NCBI GenBank assembly: GCA_964445985.1
Contig: CAYUMU010000014.1
Coordinates: forward strand, 29,071 to 93,070
Length of the DNA: 64,000 nucleotides
Direction: 5' to 3'
Source of the DNA: CAYUMU01 sp964445985
GTDB lineage: Bacteria; Planctomycetota; Planctomycetia; Pirellulales; S012-138
Shown here: one piece after another, positions 42,870 through 52,902 of the stretch
Layout: each line of letters begins with the position of its first letter
How positions within the stretch are numbered: the stretch's first letter is position 1
The notes under the pieces: generated by a model
Told to the model about the DNA's origin: nothing
The model's input: the letters and a program-made list of their open reading frames with translations, nothing else
The model's database searches: none
Program-made: the position numbers and the translations under genes

Positions 42870-44678
42870 ATGGCCATTGCGGTGCAATGTGCGAGTTGCA
42901 ACAGTTCATTTCGGGTAAAAGATGCGCAGGCGGGTAAGCGGGGAAAATGCCCTCGCTGCGGAAGCGTGATTCACGTGCCCGGCGGCGGACTTCAAGCCAA
43001 CTCGCCCGGCGGTATGTCAGCGGGCGTCCACTCGCCCAACAAAACCATCGCCGGCATGGACGGAAGAGGGTTCTACGGGGGCGCCAATTCTCTGGTTTAC
43101 CAGGGATCAGGCGATCCAGGCAGCTCCGGGGCAGAATCGGCCACGAGCCAGGCCGGCAACGCGCCAGCCGATACGGCGAATGCTGCTCCCGGCAAACGCA
43201 CTCCCCAAGACGCGGCCGTATGCATTGTGGGAACACTAGCCGGCAGCCCCGCCAAATTGCCCCCTGGGCCGGTTGTGGTAGGCGCGCGGCCACGGAACGC
43301 TCCGCTTACTCCCCATGGGCATGATCCATGGGCCTCCGCGGGCACTCCTCAGCGGCAGCGGGAAATTCTGGCGGGCCTGGCCACCAAGATTGAGCGCGAC
43401 CGCCCCACGCTGGCCTATCGCCTGGCATTGGTGCTGGTTTCGGTGGTGATGGTGTTGCTGCCGGTCCTGTACCTGGGAATCGTGGCCCTGGTGGGCTGGG
43501 GCGTTTTTTATTATGCCACCAACTTTTCGCCCGTGTTAGGCAACTCGCGCGCGAGCGTGTTAACCGTCCTGCTCTACGTCATTCCGCTGGTCATTGGCGG
43601 CATGATGTTGATTTTTTTGCTGAAGCCCCTTTTTGCGCGGCCGGTGACGATTGAGCGGCGGCGTTCGCTGACTCGTGACGGTGAACCCTTGTTGTTTGAA
43701 TTTGTGGATCGACTGTGCCAGGCAGTGGGAGCTACTCCGCCGGTTCGAATCGACGTCGACCTGGATGTGAACGCTTCCGCCCGCTTCCGCGATGGCTTTC
43801 GCGGCATGTTCAACGGCGATTTGGTGCTCACCATCGGCTTGCCGCTGGTGGCCGGGCTTTCGCTCCGTCAATTCGCGGGTGTGCTGGCCCATGAGTTCGG
43901 CCATTTTGCCCAAGGGGCCGGCATGCGGGCCACGTATTTGATCATGTCGATCAACATGTGGTTTGCCCGCCTGGTGTACGAGCGCGACATCTTTGATCTG
44001 ATGCTGGCTCGAGGGGCAAGTTCGGGCAATTTCTTTCTCGCGATCCCAGCCCAACTGCTCCGGTGCGGCGTGTGGTGCGGTCGCCGGGTGCTGCAATTGG
44101 TAATGTTTTTAGGCCTGGCGGTGGGCGGCGCCCTGTTGCGGCAAATGGAGTACGATGCCGACCTGAACGAAATCCGCCTGGCGGGCAGCCGCACCTTCGA
44201 GATCACCTGTCGGCGGCTCCCCTTGATTGGCATTTCGATGCACGCGGCCTTCCACGATCTGGAAGGTTATTTCAACGACGGCAAGCTGGCCGACAACCTG
44301 CCCGCCTTGATTATTTTGAACCTGCCGATGGTGCCCCCGGAAATCCGGCGCCATATCGATGAACAGACGGCCAGGGAAACCACGAGCTTGTTCGGCTCCC
44401 ACCCCTGCCCTCGCGAACGAATCGCCTTTGCCAAGCGTCAAAACTCGGAGGGCGTGTTCCATGTGGAAGGGCCGGCAAGCGAACTGTTCCGAGACTTCCG
44501 CTCGCTCTCGCGGAATTGCACCTGGGACGCCTATCGCGGGATCTTCGGAGCCCGGCTGAAACTTTCCGACCTCTGCCCCGTGGATGAGTTGATCGCCTCC
44601 GGCCCTCCGGGCTCAGCCAACTTCAACAACGCTCCCATTCCGCTGGCTCGCGACGGCTCCATACCCTTGGCCGATTGA
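42870..44678 (+). CDS. Membrane M48-family zinc metalloprotease with N-terminal zinc finger
   Basis: The 602-residue protein begins with an MJ0042/GYF-like zinc finger (CASCNSSFRVKDAQAGKRGKCPRCG). A Pro/Gly/Ala-rich low-complexity linker leads to about 170. Two transmembrane helices follow (about 190-250). The peptidase domain contains VLAHEFGHFAQGAG (HEFGH, about residue 340) and a further Glu in EYDADLNEI. These are the marks of M48/HtpX-like proteases, which degrade membrane proteins. The zinc-finger fusion is characteristic of planctomycete homologues. Confidence 0.88.
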   Translation: MAIAVQCASCNSSFRVKDAQAGKRGKCPRCGSVIHVPGGGLQANSPGGMSAGVHSPNKTIAGMDGRGFYGGANSLVYQGSGDPGSSGAESATSQAGNAPADTANAAPGKRTPQDAAVCIVGTLAGSPAKLPPGPVVVGARPRNAPLTPHGHDPWASAGTPQRQREILAGLATKIERDRPTLAYRLALVLVSVVMVLLPVLYLGIVALVGWGVFYYATNFSPVLGNSRASVLTVLLYVIPLVIGGMMLIFLLKPLFARPVTIERRRSLTRDGEPLLFEFVDRLCQAVGATPPVRIDVDLDVNASARFRDGFRGMFNGDLVLTIGLPLVAGLSLRQFAGVLAHEFGHFAQGAGMRATYLIMSINMWFARLVYERDIFDLMLARGASSGNFFLAIPAQLLRCGVWCGRRVLQLVMFLGLAVGGALLRQMEYDADLNEIRLAGSRTFEITCRRLPLIGISMHAAFHDLEGYFNDGKLADNLPALIILNLPMVPPEIRRHIDEQTARETTSLFGSHPCPRERIAFAKRQNSEGVFHVEGPASELFRDFRSLSRNCTWDAYRGIFGARLKLSDLCPVDELIASGPPGSANFNNAPIPLARDGSIPLAD

Positions 44679-45343
44679 CGTTTGCGACCAGCTCACCCTG
44701 GCAGCGGGGAACCTCTTCCGAAACGCTGCAGCGGCCGTCGAAAGGAGAAGCACAGTGAAATCCCTACGTGCTGTTGGGGGGGGTGGATGATAAAATTATG
44801 CTCAATGTGCGCAAAAAAGGCACAACTGCTGGCGCAAAGTTCAAGTTGGGTTGCTAAACTCGCCGTAGAGATAATAAGTAGTCAGGACATCCGGTTCGTG
44901 GTGAGTCTTCGGTTCAAGAGAACTGCCGCCGCGTCCCAAACTCCACCGCAGTTGGTCCCGCCTCGTTCCAAACATTGCTTGCCGATTTTCGTGGCCGATC
45001 CTGCTTCTCCAAATATTTGGATCAGGCGGCGGTCAATCTGGACTCAATCGTCCCCAATCCGATCGCCTTCATCCCCTGTTTGGTTCCAGCAGGAATCGCC
45101 CGATGCGCGAATGGTTTGGAGTGCGGAGTGCCGGCGGATGCAAAGTTCGGTTCGTGGGTAAGGAACTATGGACGGCAAACCTTCTCAAACTTCCTCAACC
45201 ATTACCAATTGACACTCCACGGTTGGGTTTGTCGGGGATTTGCCGTTGATGCAAGCGTGGCGGGTTGCTTGGTTCGGCGCGACACATAGAATAGGCTATG
45301 GGTCACCTCAGGCCGTTTCCCCTACCGGGAGAGCAGGGGCTTG
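44679..45343. other. Intergenic region with a poly-G-containing short ORF
   Basis: About 665 bp without a supported gene. At 44755 a GTG start with AAAGGAGA upstream opens MKSLRAV and runs into an eight-G tract (44776-44783), where it stops after four codons. Loss of one G would give a 33-codon ORF ending near 44855. No RNA gene is evident. Confidence 0.35.
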
Positions 45344-47056
45344 GTGCAAAAACCAAAAATTCTGGTCATCGACGATTCGCCCCATGCGGCCAGCCTCTCA
45401 GGCTCGCTCCGAGAGCAGTACGATCTCGTTACTGCCCCGTCGCCCTCTTTCGCGATCAAAATGCTGGGCAACGAGGAGAGCTTTGCTGGCGTTCTCTTCG
45501 CTTCCGACCATATTCAGGCAGCGGTCGAATTGGGCAGTTTGCTGGAAAGCGAACGCATCCTCGAAGGCATGCCCGACGGGGTGGTCCTCCTCGATGTCGA
45601 AAATCAAATCGTCTGGGGCAACGACTGCATCAAGCGCTGGTCGGGCCGCGACGACGTGATCAGCATGAACTTTTACCAGGCCTTGGGCAGCCCCGAGATT
45701 CTAGGACCCGACTTCTGTCCGTTCCACACGGCTTTGGCCACCGGGCGCGCCAGTGGTTCCACGCTACGCACGGCAGATACCCGATATTTTCAGGTTCATG
45801 CCGCCCCGGTCATCGAACGCGATGAACGTCCGCGGCACCTGATTGTGACCGTTCGCGACGTCACCAATGAGGTCATGCAGCAGCAAAAGCTGGCCGCCAT
45901 TCACCAGGCAGGCATCGAGCTGGCCGACCTCAAGCCCGAAGAAATTCTCGATATGCCGGTCGCCGACCGCATCGAGCTGGTGAAATCCAACATCCTGCAT
46001 TTCACCAAAGACCTGCTGCAGTTCGACGTCGTCGAAATTCGCCTGCTCGATTCCACCACCGGCCGGTTGGAACCGCTGCTGGCCGTGGGCATGGACCCCC
46101 AAGCCGAACAACGCGTGCTGCACGCGCAGCCGCAAAATAACGGTGTCACGGGTTTCGTGGCCGCCACCGGCAAGAGCTATCTCTGCGAAGACACCACGCA
46201 AGATCCGCTCTATCTGGAGGGATCGAAGGGCGCCAAGAGCTCGCTCACGGTTCCCTTGATTCTGCACGACGAGGTCATGGGCACCTTCAATGTGGAAAGC
46301 CCCGAGCCCCGTGCTTTCACCGAAAGCGATCTGCAGTTCTTGGAGATTTTTAGCCGCGACGTGGCCGTGGCGCTCAACACCCTCGACTTGCTGGCCGCGG
46401 AACAGGCCAGCACGGCCATGACCAGCGTCGAAGCCATCCACAGCGCGGTGGCCCTGCCGATTGACGACATTCTGAACGAAGCCGTGAATATCATGGAACG
46501 CTATATCGGGCATGAGCCCGAGGTGGTGGGCCGATTGCAGCGCATCCTTCGCAATGCCCGCGATATCAAGCAAGTGATTCAAAAGGTGGGCCAGAAGATG
46601 GCCCCCAGCACGGCGCTACCCCAGCCCTGGCAGAGCGAAAATCGTCCCCTGCTCCGCGGCGCCCGCGTTCTCGTGGCCGATGCCGACGAATCGGTTCGCA
46701 GCGCCGCCCACGCCCTGCTGGAGCGTTACGGCTGCGTGGTGGAGACGGCTCACAACGGCGGCGAAGCGGTTTTCATGGTCCGCAACGCCAGTACCGATGA
46801 GCAGTACGATTGCGTCATCGCCGATATTCGTCTGCCCGACTTCAACGGCTACGAACTACTCAAGAAGCTGCAAGTTTACCTCGACCCATTGCCGCTGGTG
46901 CTCATGACGGGATTCGGATACGATCCCTCCCATTCGCTGGTAAAAGCCCGTCAGGCCGGTCTCCAGTCGGTGTTGTACAAGCCATTTCGATTGGACCAGT
47001 TGCTGCAAACGGTCGAACTGGTGCTCACCACGCCCGGACCCGTTCGCCAGAGCTAG
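45344..47056 (+). CDS. Multidomain signalling protein: REC-like, PAS, GAF, helical dimer region, REC
   Basis: The 570-residue protein starts with a receiver-like domain (KILVIDDSPHAASLSGSL) that seems short and lacks a clear phospho-Asp at the usual place. A PAS domain (LEGMPDGVVLLDVENQIVWGNDC, about 75-180) and a GAF domain (about 230-360, AATGKSYLCEDTTQDPLYLEG) follow. Next is a dimerisation-like helical pair (LPIDDILNEAVNIMERYIGHEPEVV...) with no kinase ATPase domain, and last a full receiver domain (RVLVADADESVRSAAHALLERYG; DCVIADIRLPDFNGYEL with phospho-Asp). Without a catalytic domain it is likely a phosphorelay partner or adaptor rather than a kinase. Start GTG 45344 or TTG 45341. Confidence 0.82.
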   Translation: MQKPKILVIDDSPHAASLSGSLREQYDLVTAPSPSFAIKMLGNEESFAGVLFASDHIQAAVELGSLLESERILEGMPDGVVLLDVENQIVWGNDCIKRWSGRDDVISMNFYQALGSPEILGPDFCPFHTALATGRASGSTLRTADTRYFQVHAAPVIERDERPRHLIVTVRDVTNEVMQQQKLAAIHQAGIELADLKPEEILDMPVADRIELVKSNILHFTKDLLQFDVVEIRLLDSTTGRLEPLLAVGMDPQAEQRVLHAQPQNNGVTGFVAATGKSYLCEDTTQDPLYLEGSKGAKSSLTVPLILHDEVMGTFNVESPEPRAFTESDLQFLEIFSRDVAVALNTLDLLAAEQASTAMTSVEAIHSAVALPIDDILNEAVNIMERYIGHEPEVVGRLQRILRNARDIKQVIQKVGQKMAPSTALPQPWQSENRPLLRGARVLVADADESVRSAAHALLERYGCVVETAHNGGEAVFMVRNASTDEQYDCVIADIRLPDFNGYELLKKLQVYLDPLPLVLMTGFGYDPSHSLVKARQAGLQSVLYKPFRLDQLLQTVELVLTTPGPVRQS

Positions 47057-47234
47057 GCTGCGCTCCGCGGGGGGGGGAAGATGTCTGCCGCCCTCACTGC
47101 CGCCTGGCCAAACAGTTGGCCGCCCGATTGGGGTGGTTTTGATTCGCCAGCTCATGTTGTGTTGAGCCTGCTGTCTTCCTGATGGCGAAATCCTGCCACC
47201 AGCAACAAGCCACCCGACACCCACGCCGTTCCGC

Positions 47235-48434
47235 ATGTTGCCGTTGCTGCTCATCGCATTGCTGGTTTCCCTAGGGCATTTTTCGCTTTGGGTGTATCTG
47301 CACAACTGCGTGAACGCGTTCTCGTTGCCTCGCTGGCTGCAGAAGCCCATTAACGTGCTTACCCTGGCCATTTCGGTCGTTGGACCCTTGCTGATCTTGG
47401 CCTGGACGGTGAATCGAGGGATCACGCAAGGGTGGGCGATAACACCGAGTGACGGCGCCAGCGGAACCAACGCGTCCCTGGATCCAGCGAGCCGTTTGGC
47501 AATGGCCTATGGCGTGGCCTGCCTGGCAATTTCGCTGTCGGTGGTGCCCTGGTTCATCATCCGACACCATCTTACCCGGCTGCCCGCGGCCGTGACCGCG
47601 ACCACAAAAATAGTGATCGACGTCCAACGCCAATCGGGCCAAACCCTTTCGGCCTCAGGCTGGCGAGGCTGGTTGGTGCGGATGCCTGGCAACGAGTCGC
47701 TGCAATTGGAGATTAACGAGAAACAATTCCGCATACCCCAGCTCAATACGCGCCTGGCTGGCCTTTCGATCACGCACCTTTCCGATCTGCATTACACGGG
47801 CAAAATCCAACGCGAATACTTCGAAGAAGTTGTCCGCCGCGCGAACGCGTTGGAATCGGACCTGATCGCGATTACGGGCGACCTGCTCGACAAAAGTGCT
47901 CTGGTGGCTTGGCTGCCCGAAACGCTGGGCCGGCTCAAAGCCCCGCTCGGCGTGTACTGCGTGTTGGGCAACCACGACCGCAGAATCAACACGCCGCCGT
48001 TGCTGGCTATGCTCGAAAAACTGGGGATCCAGGCAATTGGCGGTAAACGGGTTGCCCTGGAACATGGCGGGGCCAGGCTGTTTCTTACCGGCAACGAACT
48101 TCCCTGGTTCAAGCCCACCGAAACCGGGCCTTTGCTGCCTGATCGCGCGAACGAGCCGTTGCGAATTCTGCTGTCGCATTCGCCCGACCAGTTCCGCTGG
48201 GCACAACAGCACCGGTTTCAGCTCATGTTGGCGGGTCACACGCACGGCGGACAGATCTGTTTTCCTGGCATCGGCCCCATCGTTTCGCCCAGTTTTTATG
48301 GGGTGCGATACGCCGCGGGCAGCTTTGACCTGAGTCCGACCCTATTGCATGTAAGTCGAGGAATCTCAGGAAAGACGCCACTTCGATACGGCTGCCCCCC
48401 GGAGCTAACCAAGTTGGTGCTCATGCCGCGATAG
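47235..48434 (+). CDS. Membrane-anchored metallophosphoesterase, YkuE-like
   Basis: The 399-residue protein has several N-terminal hydrophobic segments (MLPLLLIALLVSLGHFSLWVYL; VLTLAISVVGPLLILAW; CLAISLSVVPWFII). The calcineurin-like catalytic domain then shows the metal-ligand motifs ITHLSDLHYTG, AITGDLLDK, VLGNHD and LAGHTHGGQI in the normal order. YkuE-like members remove phosphate from undecaprenyl or other lipids or nucleotides; the substrate here is unknown. Confidence 0.92.
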   Translation: MLPLLLIALLVSLGHFSLWVYLHNCVNAFSLPRWLQKPINVLTLAISVVGPLLILAWTVNRGITQGWAITPSDGASGTNASLDPASRLAMAYGVACLAISLSVVPWFIIRHHLTRLPAAVTATTKIVIDVQRQSGQTLSASGWRGWLVRMPGNESLQLEINEKQFRIPQLNTRLAGLSITHLSDLHYTGKIQREYFEEVVRRANALESDLIAITGDLLDKSALVAWLPETLGRLKAPLGVYCVLGNHDRRINTPPLLAMLEKLGIQAIGGKRVALEHGGARLFLTGNELPWFKPTETGPLLPDRANEPLRILLSHSPDQFRWAQQHRFQLMLAGHTHGGQICFPGIGPIVSPSFYGVRYAAGSFDLSPTLLHVSRGISGKTPLRYGCPPELTKLVLMPR

Positions 48435-48720
48435 GCCCCCACCGGCCTGCGTGTCGATCCAGAAACTGGGCGAAGTGCAAATCAGGGATCGACACACTTG
48501 GGAACGATGTCCCCCCAAGCGAAGCGAGGCAAGGCGCGGAGTCGTCGATGATGCCAGCAACGCCACCATTTCGCGCCGTCCGGTGGATTGACGCTCGCCG
48601 AATAGACGAGTAAAATTCCCACCGGAACGAAATTGCCTCGGTGGTAACAAGTTGGCTACCGTTAGGTTGCGGATAAACCGATAAAAATAGTGCTCGTTTT
48701 ACTCGAGCCAAGTCTCAATA

Positions 48721-48793
48721 GCCCCCTTAGCTCAATCGGCAGAGCATCTGACTCTTAATCAGAGGGTTCATGGTTCGAGTCCATGAGGGGGCA
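48721..48793 (+). tRNA. tRNA-Lys (CTT)
   Basis: 73-base cloverleaf: acceptor GCCCCCT/AGGGGGC, anticodon arm TCTGA-CTCTTAA-TCAGA with anticodon CTT, T-arm CATGG/CCATG with loop TTCGAGT, discriminator A. CCA is not encoded. A hairpin with a T-run follows immediately. Confidence 0.95.
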
Positions 48794-48801
48794 CTAAGAT
48801 A

Positions 48802-48833
48802 AACCCTGAGTCTGGAAAGACTTAGGGTTTTTT
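48802..48833 (+). terminator. Intrinsic terminator after tRNA-Lys
   Basis: 12-bp stem (AACCCTGAGTCT with AGACTTAGGGTT, one G-T pair, four-base loop) followed by a T-run. It sits a few bases beyond the tRNA. Confidence 0.92.
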
Positions 48834-49578
48834 CATGCGCCGACGCCAATCCACCCCATTCACCCCAGACTTCCAGATTTGCGCCCATTTGCGCACAAGA
48901 TTCCCAGCTTCTGGCCATCGCACATTAGCAACCGGCTACCGGGTTGAATCTGCTATCACACCTTTCCCCACGGATCGGCCAAAATGGATGAATGAAGGGT
49001 TCACCCCGAGCCCCTCAATACTCACCCGGAGACTTAAAACGTGTCTTACTTCATGGTCACCTTGGGAGATAACAGCATCTCCGAAAGTGAAGTCCGCCAG
49101 ATTAAGGCGAACGCGATCGACGTCGCCGAAGCGTAAGCAATCGAGTTGCCCACCGCTCACTCAATCGTGCCGCCGATTTCGCGCACGGGTGCGGAACTCT
49201 GGCGCGTTCGATCGGAGGGTGACGCCCTAAAGTTTGTAGCGGGGCTTCTGGCGCACGACCCCAATTGCCGTCCCTCCCACTACGAAGTGAGGGGAGAAAT
49301 CGCGGGGTATGTGGAGCCCAGTAAAGCAATGCAGGGCTCCCAAGACACCGGCTGCGCTGCTCGCATGCTTGGCCGTTAGAACGCGCCAGCGGGGCTGTAC
49401 GGGCTTGGTCGCGATGCCACGCGGGGACGGGATTCAACCGGATAGGTCTGCACGAATAGTGCACGCCCAATCATTTGTACATATGAATCGTACTTCAGGT
49501 TATTCTATCGGATGTTGACGTGTACAATCCGTGCGGCTTCTGGCAGGTTCCGACTAAAGGATTAAATAGGGCGTCACG
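48834..49578. other. Long spacer with only a doubtful small ORF
   Basis: About 745 bp. The only ORF with a reasonable ribosome site is at 49041-49136. The rest has no supported gene, RNA or repeat. Confidence 0.4.
49041..49136 (+). CDS. Possible 31-residue small protein
   Basis: GTG start with GGAGA eight bases upstream. It encodes a hydrophilic peptide with a helical second half (ESEVRQIKANAIDVAEA). Nothing is known for it. It might instead be the broken start of a lost gene, since it lies in a long gene-poor spacer. Confidence 0.35.
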   Translation: MSYFMVTLGDNSISESEVRQIKANAIDVAEA

Positions 49579-49797
49579 CTACGACTCGGCCCGCGAGCGG
49601 TCGCGGACCACGAACCGGTCCCCCCGCACTTCCACGCCCAGGTGTTTCTGTTGGACAAGCATTTGCACGTTCACGTTGGCGTGCGAGGGAATGTGATAGT
49701 TGGGCGGTTCGGTGCTGCCGTCCTGCCGAATCAGCACCGATTGGGGCGACCGGTTGCCGCTGCCGACCAGAACCCATGCGATGTAACCGTGACGCAT
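49579..49797 (-). CDS. Small hypothetical protein
   Basis: The 72-residue product starts MRHGYIAWVLVGSGNRSP after a strong ribosome site (AAGGAG, eight bases). It is beta-rich in look with VLIRQDGS, NYHIPSHANVNVQML and VEVRGDRFVVRDRS. No signal peptide or known motif. The strong ribosome site makes it credible as a real gene. Confidence 0.7.
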   Translation of the reverse strand: MRHGYIAWVLVGSGNRSPQSVLIRQDGSTEPPNYHIPSHANVNVQMLVQQKHLGVEVRGDRFVVRDRSRAES

Positions 49798-50141
49798 GGC
49801 ACGTTCTCCTTGTAATGATTGTCCCTGCTAAACCGTAGATCACGATTCGGCCAGTGGCAAAAATTAATCCGAATGCGCGGCTTCTGCCTGGCGACGGAGT
49901 TCGGAGTGGGGAGTTCGGGGTTCTGAAGTGTGATGGGGTGGCGAATCTGGCCTATTGGGTTGGAAGCCCGTGGGCATGTTGCAAACAATATTCGCCCTGC
50001 GCATACGGCCGCGCCAGGCGGCCAAGCCGTTGCTCGCCAAAAAATTTGGCCGCCAGGGTATGGGTCGCTTCGCGACTCTTGCGGATCGGCGCGTCCCCGC
50101 GGCAAGCCAGGCTGTTCGCCGTACCGATTTACCGGTTGCTG
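49798..50141. other. Spacer with GGAGTTCGGAGTGGGGAGTTC repeat
   Basis: The sequence at 49898-49920 is a GGAGTTC/GGAGTGG array, also found at 2674-2699 and 54945-54976. No gene is supported in this 344-bp spacer. Confidence 0.5.
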
Positions 50142-51188
50142 TTACCAGTCGCTGCCCGGCGGCGTGTTGTCGGCGGGCAGCAGAACCGCTTGCCAGGTTG
50201 GCTGGCTCACAAAACCCTTCACGACGCGCACGCTGGCGTCTCCCATGGCCGCCATGCAAATATCGGGGTGGCCAGAACTCGGGCGGCTGCCGTCGCATTG
50301 GTTGGGGTCCACGGTACCGACCGGGGTCGCCGTAATTTTGGGTGAGGTTTGAGGCGGCAGATTCCAGTTGGCGGTGCTGGCATCCCAGTCGGCGGTGGCC
50401 ATGGAGCGGAAACCGATGGCCGGTTGCCACTCGGCTGACCATTGGCCAGCGGGGTAGGCCCAAAAATTGCCGGTGGCCGCATTGGCCCCCGCCGCGGCGA
50501 TCCGCTGTGGCGACCGCTGACAGGCCGCCATTTTCTCGGCAAACATGATGGTGTTGGAATCGCCATCGGGAATGTTGCCGACCTGGTACTTGCTGGTATG
50601 CGAGGGCGTGGCGGTTCCGCTGGCCGGACCGCCAAAAACCTGGAAGTTAAAACCATAAGACGCGCCGGCCCAGTCGCTGCTGTGCAGGCTCCTGCCGTTG
50701 GGGGCCAGGCCATAGTCAGAACGGCATTGGTACGCGGCAATCGATACCCAGCGCACCCGGTCGGCCGCGCCGATGTTGACTCCCGCATGACAGTCCCAAA
50801 AACTGATATTGGTAGCCATCAGCGTGCCATCCGCTCCATTCAGGCCCCGCAGGCACACATCGTATAATGTTTGCAGCTCAATAAAGGGGAGCAGTCGCGC
50901 ATGCACGGTAAAATTCTGCACGTTCGAAACCGTGCCCCCGGAATTCGTGAACGAGCCGCCCGGGAGATTGGTAACGCGAGCGTCTGGCAAGCGGCCATCG
51001 TTGCGGTCGGCAAAAGTATGCACCGCCAGCACGATTTGCCGAAGGTTGCTCTGACAAGCGGCCCTGCGGGCTGATTCGCGGGCGGCATTGATCGCCGGCA
51101 GCAACATGGCAATCAAAATGCCAATGATGGCGATGACCACCAACAGTTCGACCAAAGTAAAACCCGATCGCGCGCGTTCTCGCAACAT
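50142..51188 (-). CDS. DUF1559 prepilin-type N-terminal cleavage protein
   Basis: The 348-residue protein starts [21 protein letters not shown], the class III (type IV pilin-like) signal with the Gly-Phe cleavage site and Glu+5. The rest carries the DUF1559 pattern ([18 protein letters not shown]; conserved Cys, Trp and NGxS segments) and ends with [27 protein letters not shown]. These type II secretion/pilin-like pseudopilins are strongly expanded in planctomycetes. The gene stands alone on its strand. Confidence 0.94.
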   Translation of the reverse strand: MLRERARSGFTLVELLVVIAIIGILIAMLLPAINAARESARRAACQSNLRQIVLAVHTFADRNDGRLPDARVTNLPGGSFTNSGGTVSNVQNFTVHARLLPFIELQTLYDVCLRGLNGADGTLMATNISFWDCHAGVNIGAADRVRWVSIAAYQCRSDYGLAPNGRSLHSSDWAGASYGFNFQVFGGPASGTATPSHTSKYQVGNIPDGDSNTIMFAEKMAACQRSPQRIAAAGANAATGNFWAYPAGQWSAEWQPAIGFRSMATADWDASTANWNLPPQTSPKITATPVGTVDPNQCDGSRPSSGHPDICMAAMGDASVRVVKGFVSQPTWQAVLLPADNTPPGSDW

Positions 51189-51587
51189 TGGATCTGCTCT
51201 CCCATGGAAATCGTCGCCTCAGGAACGAAAACCGGCCGGCAATCCCGCCGCGCCGGCCAGCAATTTGCGCGAAGAACGCACGCCAATGCCCGACCTGAGG
51301 CGAACCTCAAAATAAAGGATGGAAGCTCATAGCCTGGATGATCCCCCCCCAGACCAGATGCGCCACCTTTGGGTGGTTGGAACCCGTCTGGAAGAACTAG
51401 TATAACTAGGAGAAAATCAAGATTTCAACAATTTTCTCGTGGGGAATAACTTACCCATTCGTGGGCGATTTCTTGGCCAAATGGCCAGGAAAGTTAGCGG
51501 CATTTGCTTGACCGTGGCGGCGCTGGCAGCCATCCTGCGAACCATGGAACCTTACCCCCGCACGAACCCAACTCCAGGAAGCTCCCC
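51189..51587. other. Divergent intergenic region
   Basis: About 400 bp between the DUF1559 gene and the oxidoreductase gene. An AT-rich patch at 51398-51440 may carry the promoters. No gene or RNA is seen. Confidence 0.45.
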
Positions 51588-52670
51588 ATGCCGCACGCGG
51601 CTCGAACTCGCCGGATGTTACGCTTTGCCCCCTTGGCCCTCCTGCTGGGTTGCGCGCTGGGCTCACTGGCTGGGCCGACAACCGCCGTGGCCGCCGAGCC
51701 GGTGAAAGTGGGCATCCTCGGCGTCGATAACTACCAGTCCGTGGCCTTCACGCAGCTTTATCAGAAACCGCCTGCCGACAATCCCGACCTGCTGGGCATG
51801 GAAGTCGTGGCCGCTTGGCCCGGCGGCAGCCCCGATATTGCCGAGAGCATCAAGGGCGTGGAGCAATGGAAAGAACGCCTGACCGCGATGGGCGTGAAAA
51901 TGGAAGACTCGCCCGAGGCCGTGCTCAAGCAGGTCGACGCCGTGATCATCATGAGCCTCGACGGCCGCACCCATTTGGACCTGGCCACCAAGGCCCTGGC
52001 CGCCGGCAAGCCCACCTACATTGGCCGCCCGCTCGCCGCCTCGCTGACCGATGCCATCCGCATTTTCGACGTCGCCAAGAAATACAACACGCCGCTGTTT
52101 TCGTGCTCGCAGCACCGCTTCAGCCCTGGCTTCATTGGCATGCGCAACCACGAAGAAGTTGGCAAGGTGCTGGGCTGCACGGTTTACGGCGGCTTTGAAG
52201 GCGAGCCGCATCACGACGGCTACATCTGGCACCTGCACCCCTTCGAAACCCTCTACACCATCATGGGCTCTGGCGCCGAAACCGTCACCCTTACCCAGGC
52301 CGAAGCCGGCGACGTGGTCACCGGCGCCTGGAAAGACGGCCGCCTCGGCTCGGCCAACATCATTCGCAAGGGCGCCGTGAAGTACAGCGCGGTGGTCTTC
52401 GGCGATCGCGGCATCGCCCCGGCCGGCATGTACGGCTACGAAGCCCCCGTGAAAGGCGTCGTTCCTCCCAAGGGCCGCTACAAAGGCTACGAAGGCGTCG
52501 CCACCGAAATTGCCAAGTTCTTCAAGACGGGCAAGCTCCCCGTCGAACCGGCCGAAACCATCGAGCTGTTTGGCTTTATGGAAGCCGCTCATGAAAGCGG
52601 CCGCCAGGGCGGAGCCCCCGTGCGGGTAGAAGACGTGATCAAGAAAGCCCGCCAGACGGCCGGCAACTAA
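51588..52670 (+). CDS. Secreted Gfo/Idh/MocA-family oxidoreductase
   Basis: The 360-residue protein has an Arg-containing signal peptide (MLRFAPLALLLGCALGSLAG) followed by a Rossmann start VKVGILGVDNYQS. The cofactor domain has IIMSLDGRTHLDLATKALAAGKPTYIGRPLA, equivalent to the EKP region of Gfo/Idh/MocA dehydrogenases but with Gly-Arg-Pro in place of the usual Glu-Lys-Pro. The C-terminal sheet domain follows. Secreted versions are common in planctomycetes and probably act on sugars or cyclitols outside the cytosol. The replaced Lys makes catalytic activity uncertain. Confidence 0.85.
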   Translation: MPHAARTRRMLRFAPLALLLGCALGSLAGPTTAVAAEPVKVGILGVDNYQSVAFTQLYQKPPADNPDLLGMEVVAAWPGGSPDIAESIKGVEQWKERLTAMGVKMEDSPEAVLKQVDAVIIMSLDGRTHLDLATKALAAGKPTYIGRPLAASLTDAIRIFDVAKKYNTPLFSCSQHRFSPGFIGMRNHEEVGKVLGCTVYGGFEGEPHHDGYIWHLHPFETLYTIMGSGAETVTLTQAEAGDVVTGAWKDGRLGSANIIRKGAVKYSAVVFGDRGIAPAGMYGYEAPVKGVVPPKGRYKGYEGVATEIAKFFKTGKLPVEPAETIELFGFMEAAHESGRQGGAPVRVEDVIKKARQTAGN

Positions 52671-52902
52671 GGCGCCGCCCCAAGCTGGCATCGCAACATG
52701 CGGTAGAAACTCTCGCCAACGACTGGCCTCCGGAACACATGCCGCATACTATTCCCCATCACGACTACGTGGTGACCGATCGCCTGGCGGACTGCCACGA
52801 GGTTTGGGGGGCGGGCTGAGTACCTGCCCCCGCGTGGCTAAGGGCTCATGCGTTCCCCTCAACCCGCAATTTCCCGCATATCTTGCGAAAAGAGTCTTTG
52901 CC

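Noticed and set aside
48721..49578. tRNA-Lys as integration site of a mobile element
   Set aside because: No integrase, no repeat of the tRNA 3' end and no composition shift that I could support downstream of the tRNA.
52739..52819. 26-codon ORF beginning MPHTIPHHDYVVTDRL before the YqgE gene
   Set aside because: It has no convincing ribosome site and no recognised relative. It may be the remains of a lost gene, but evidence is too thin to list.
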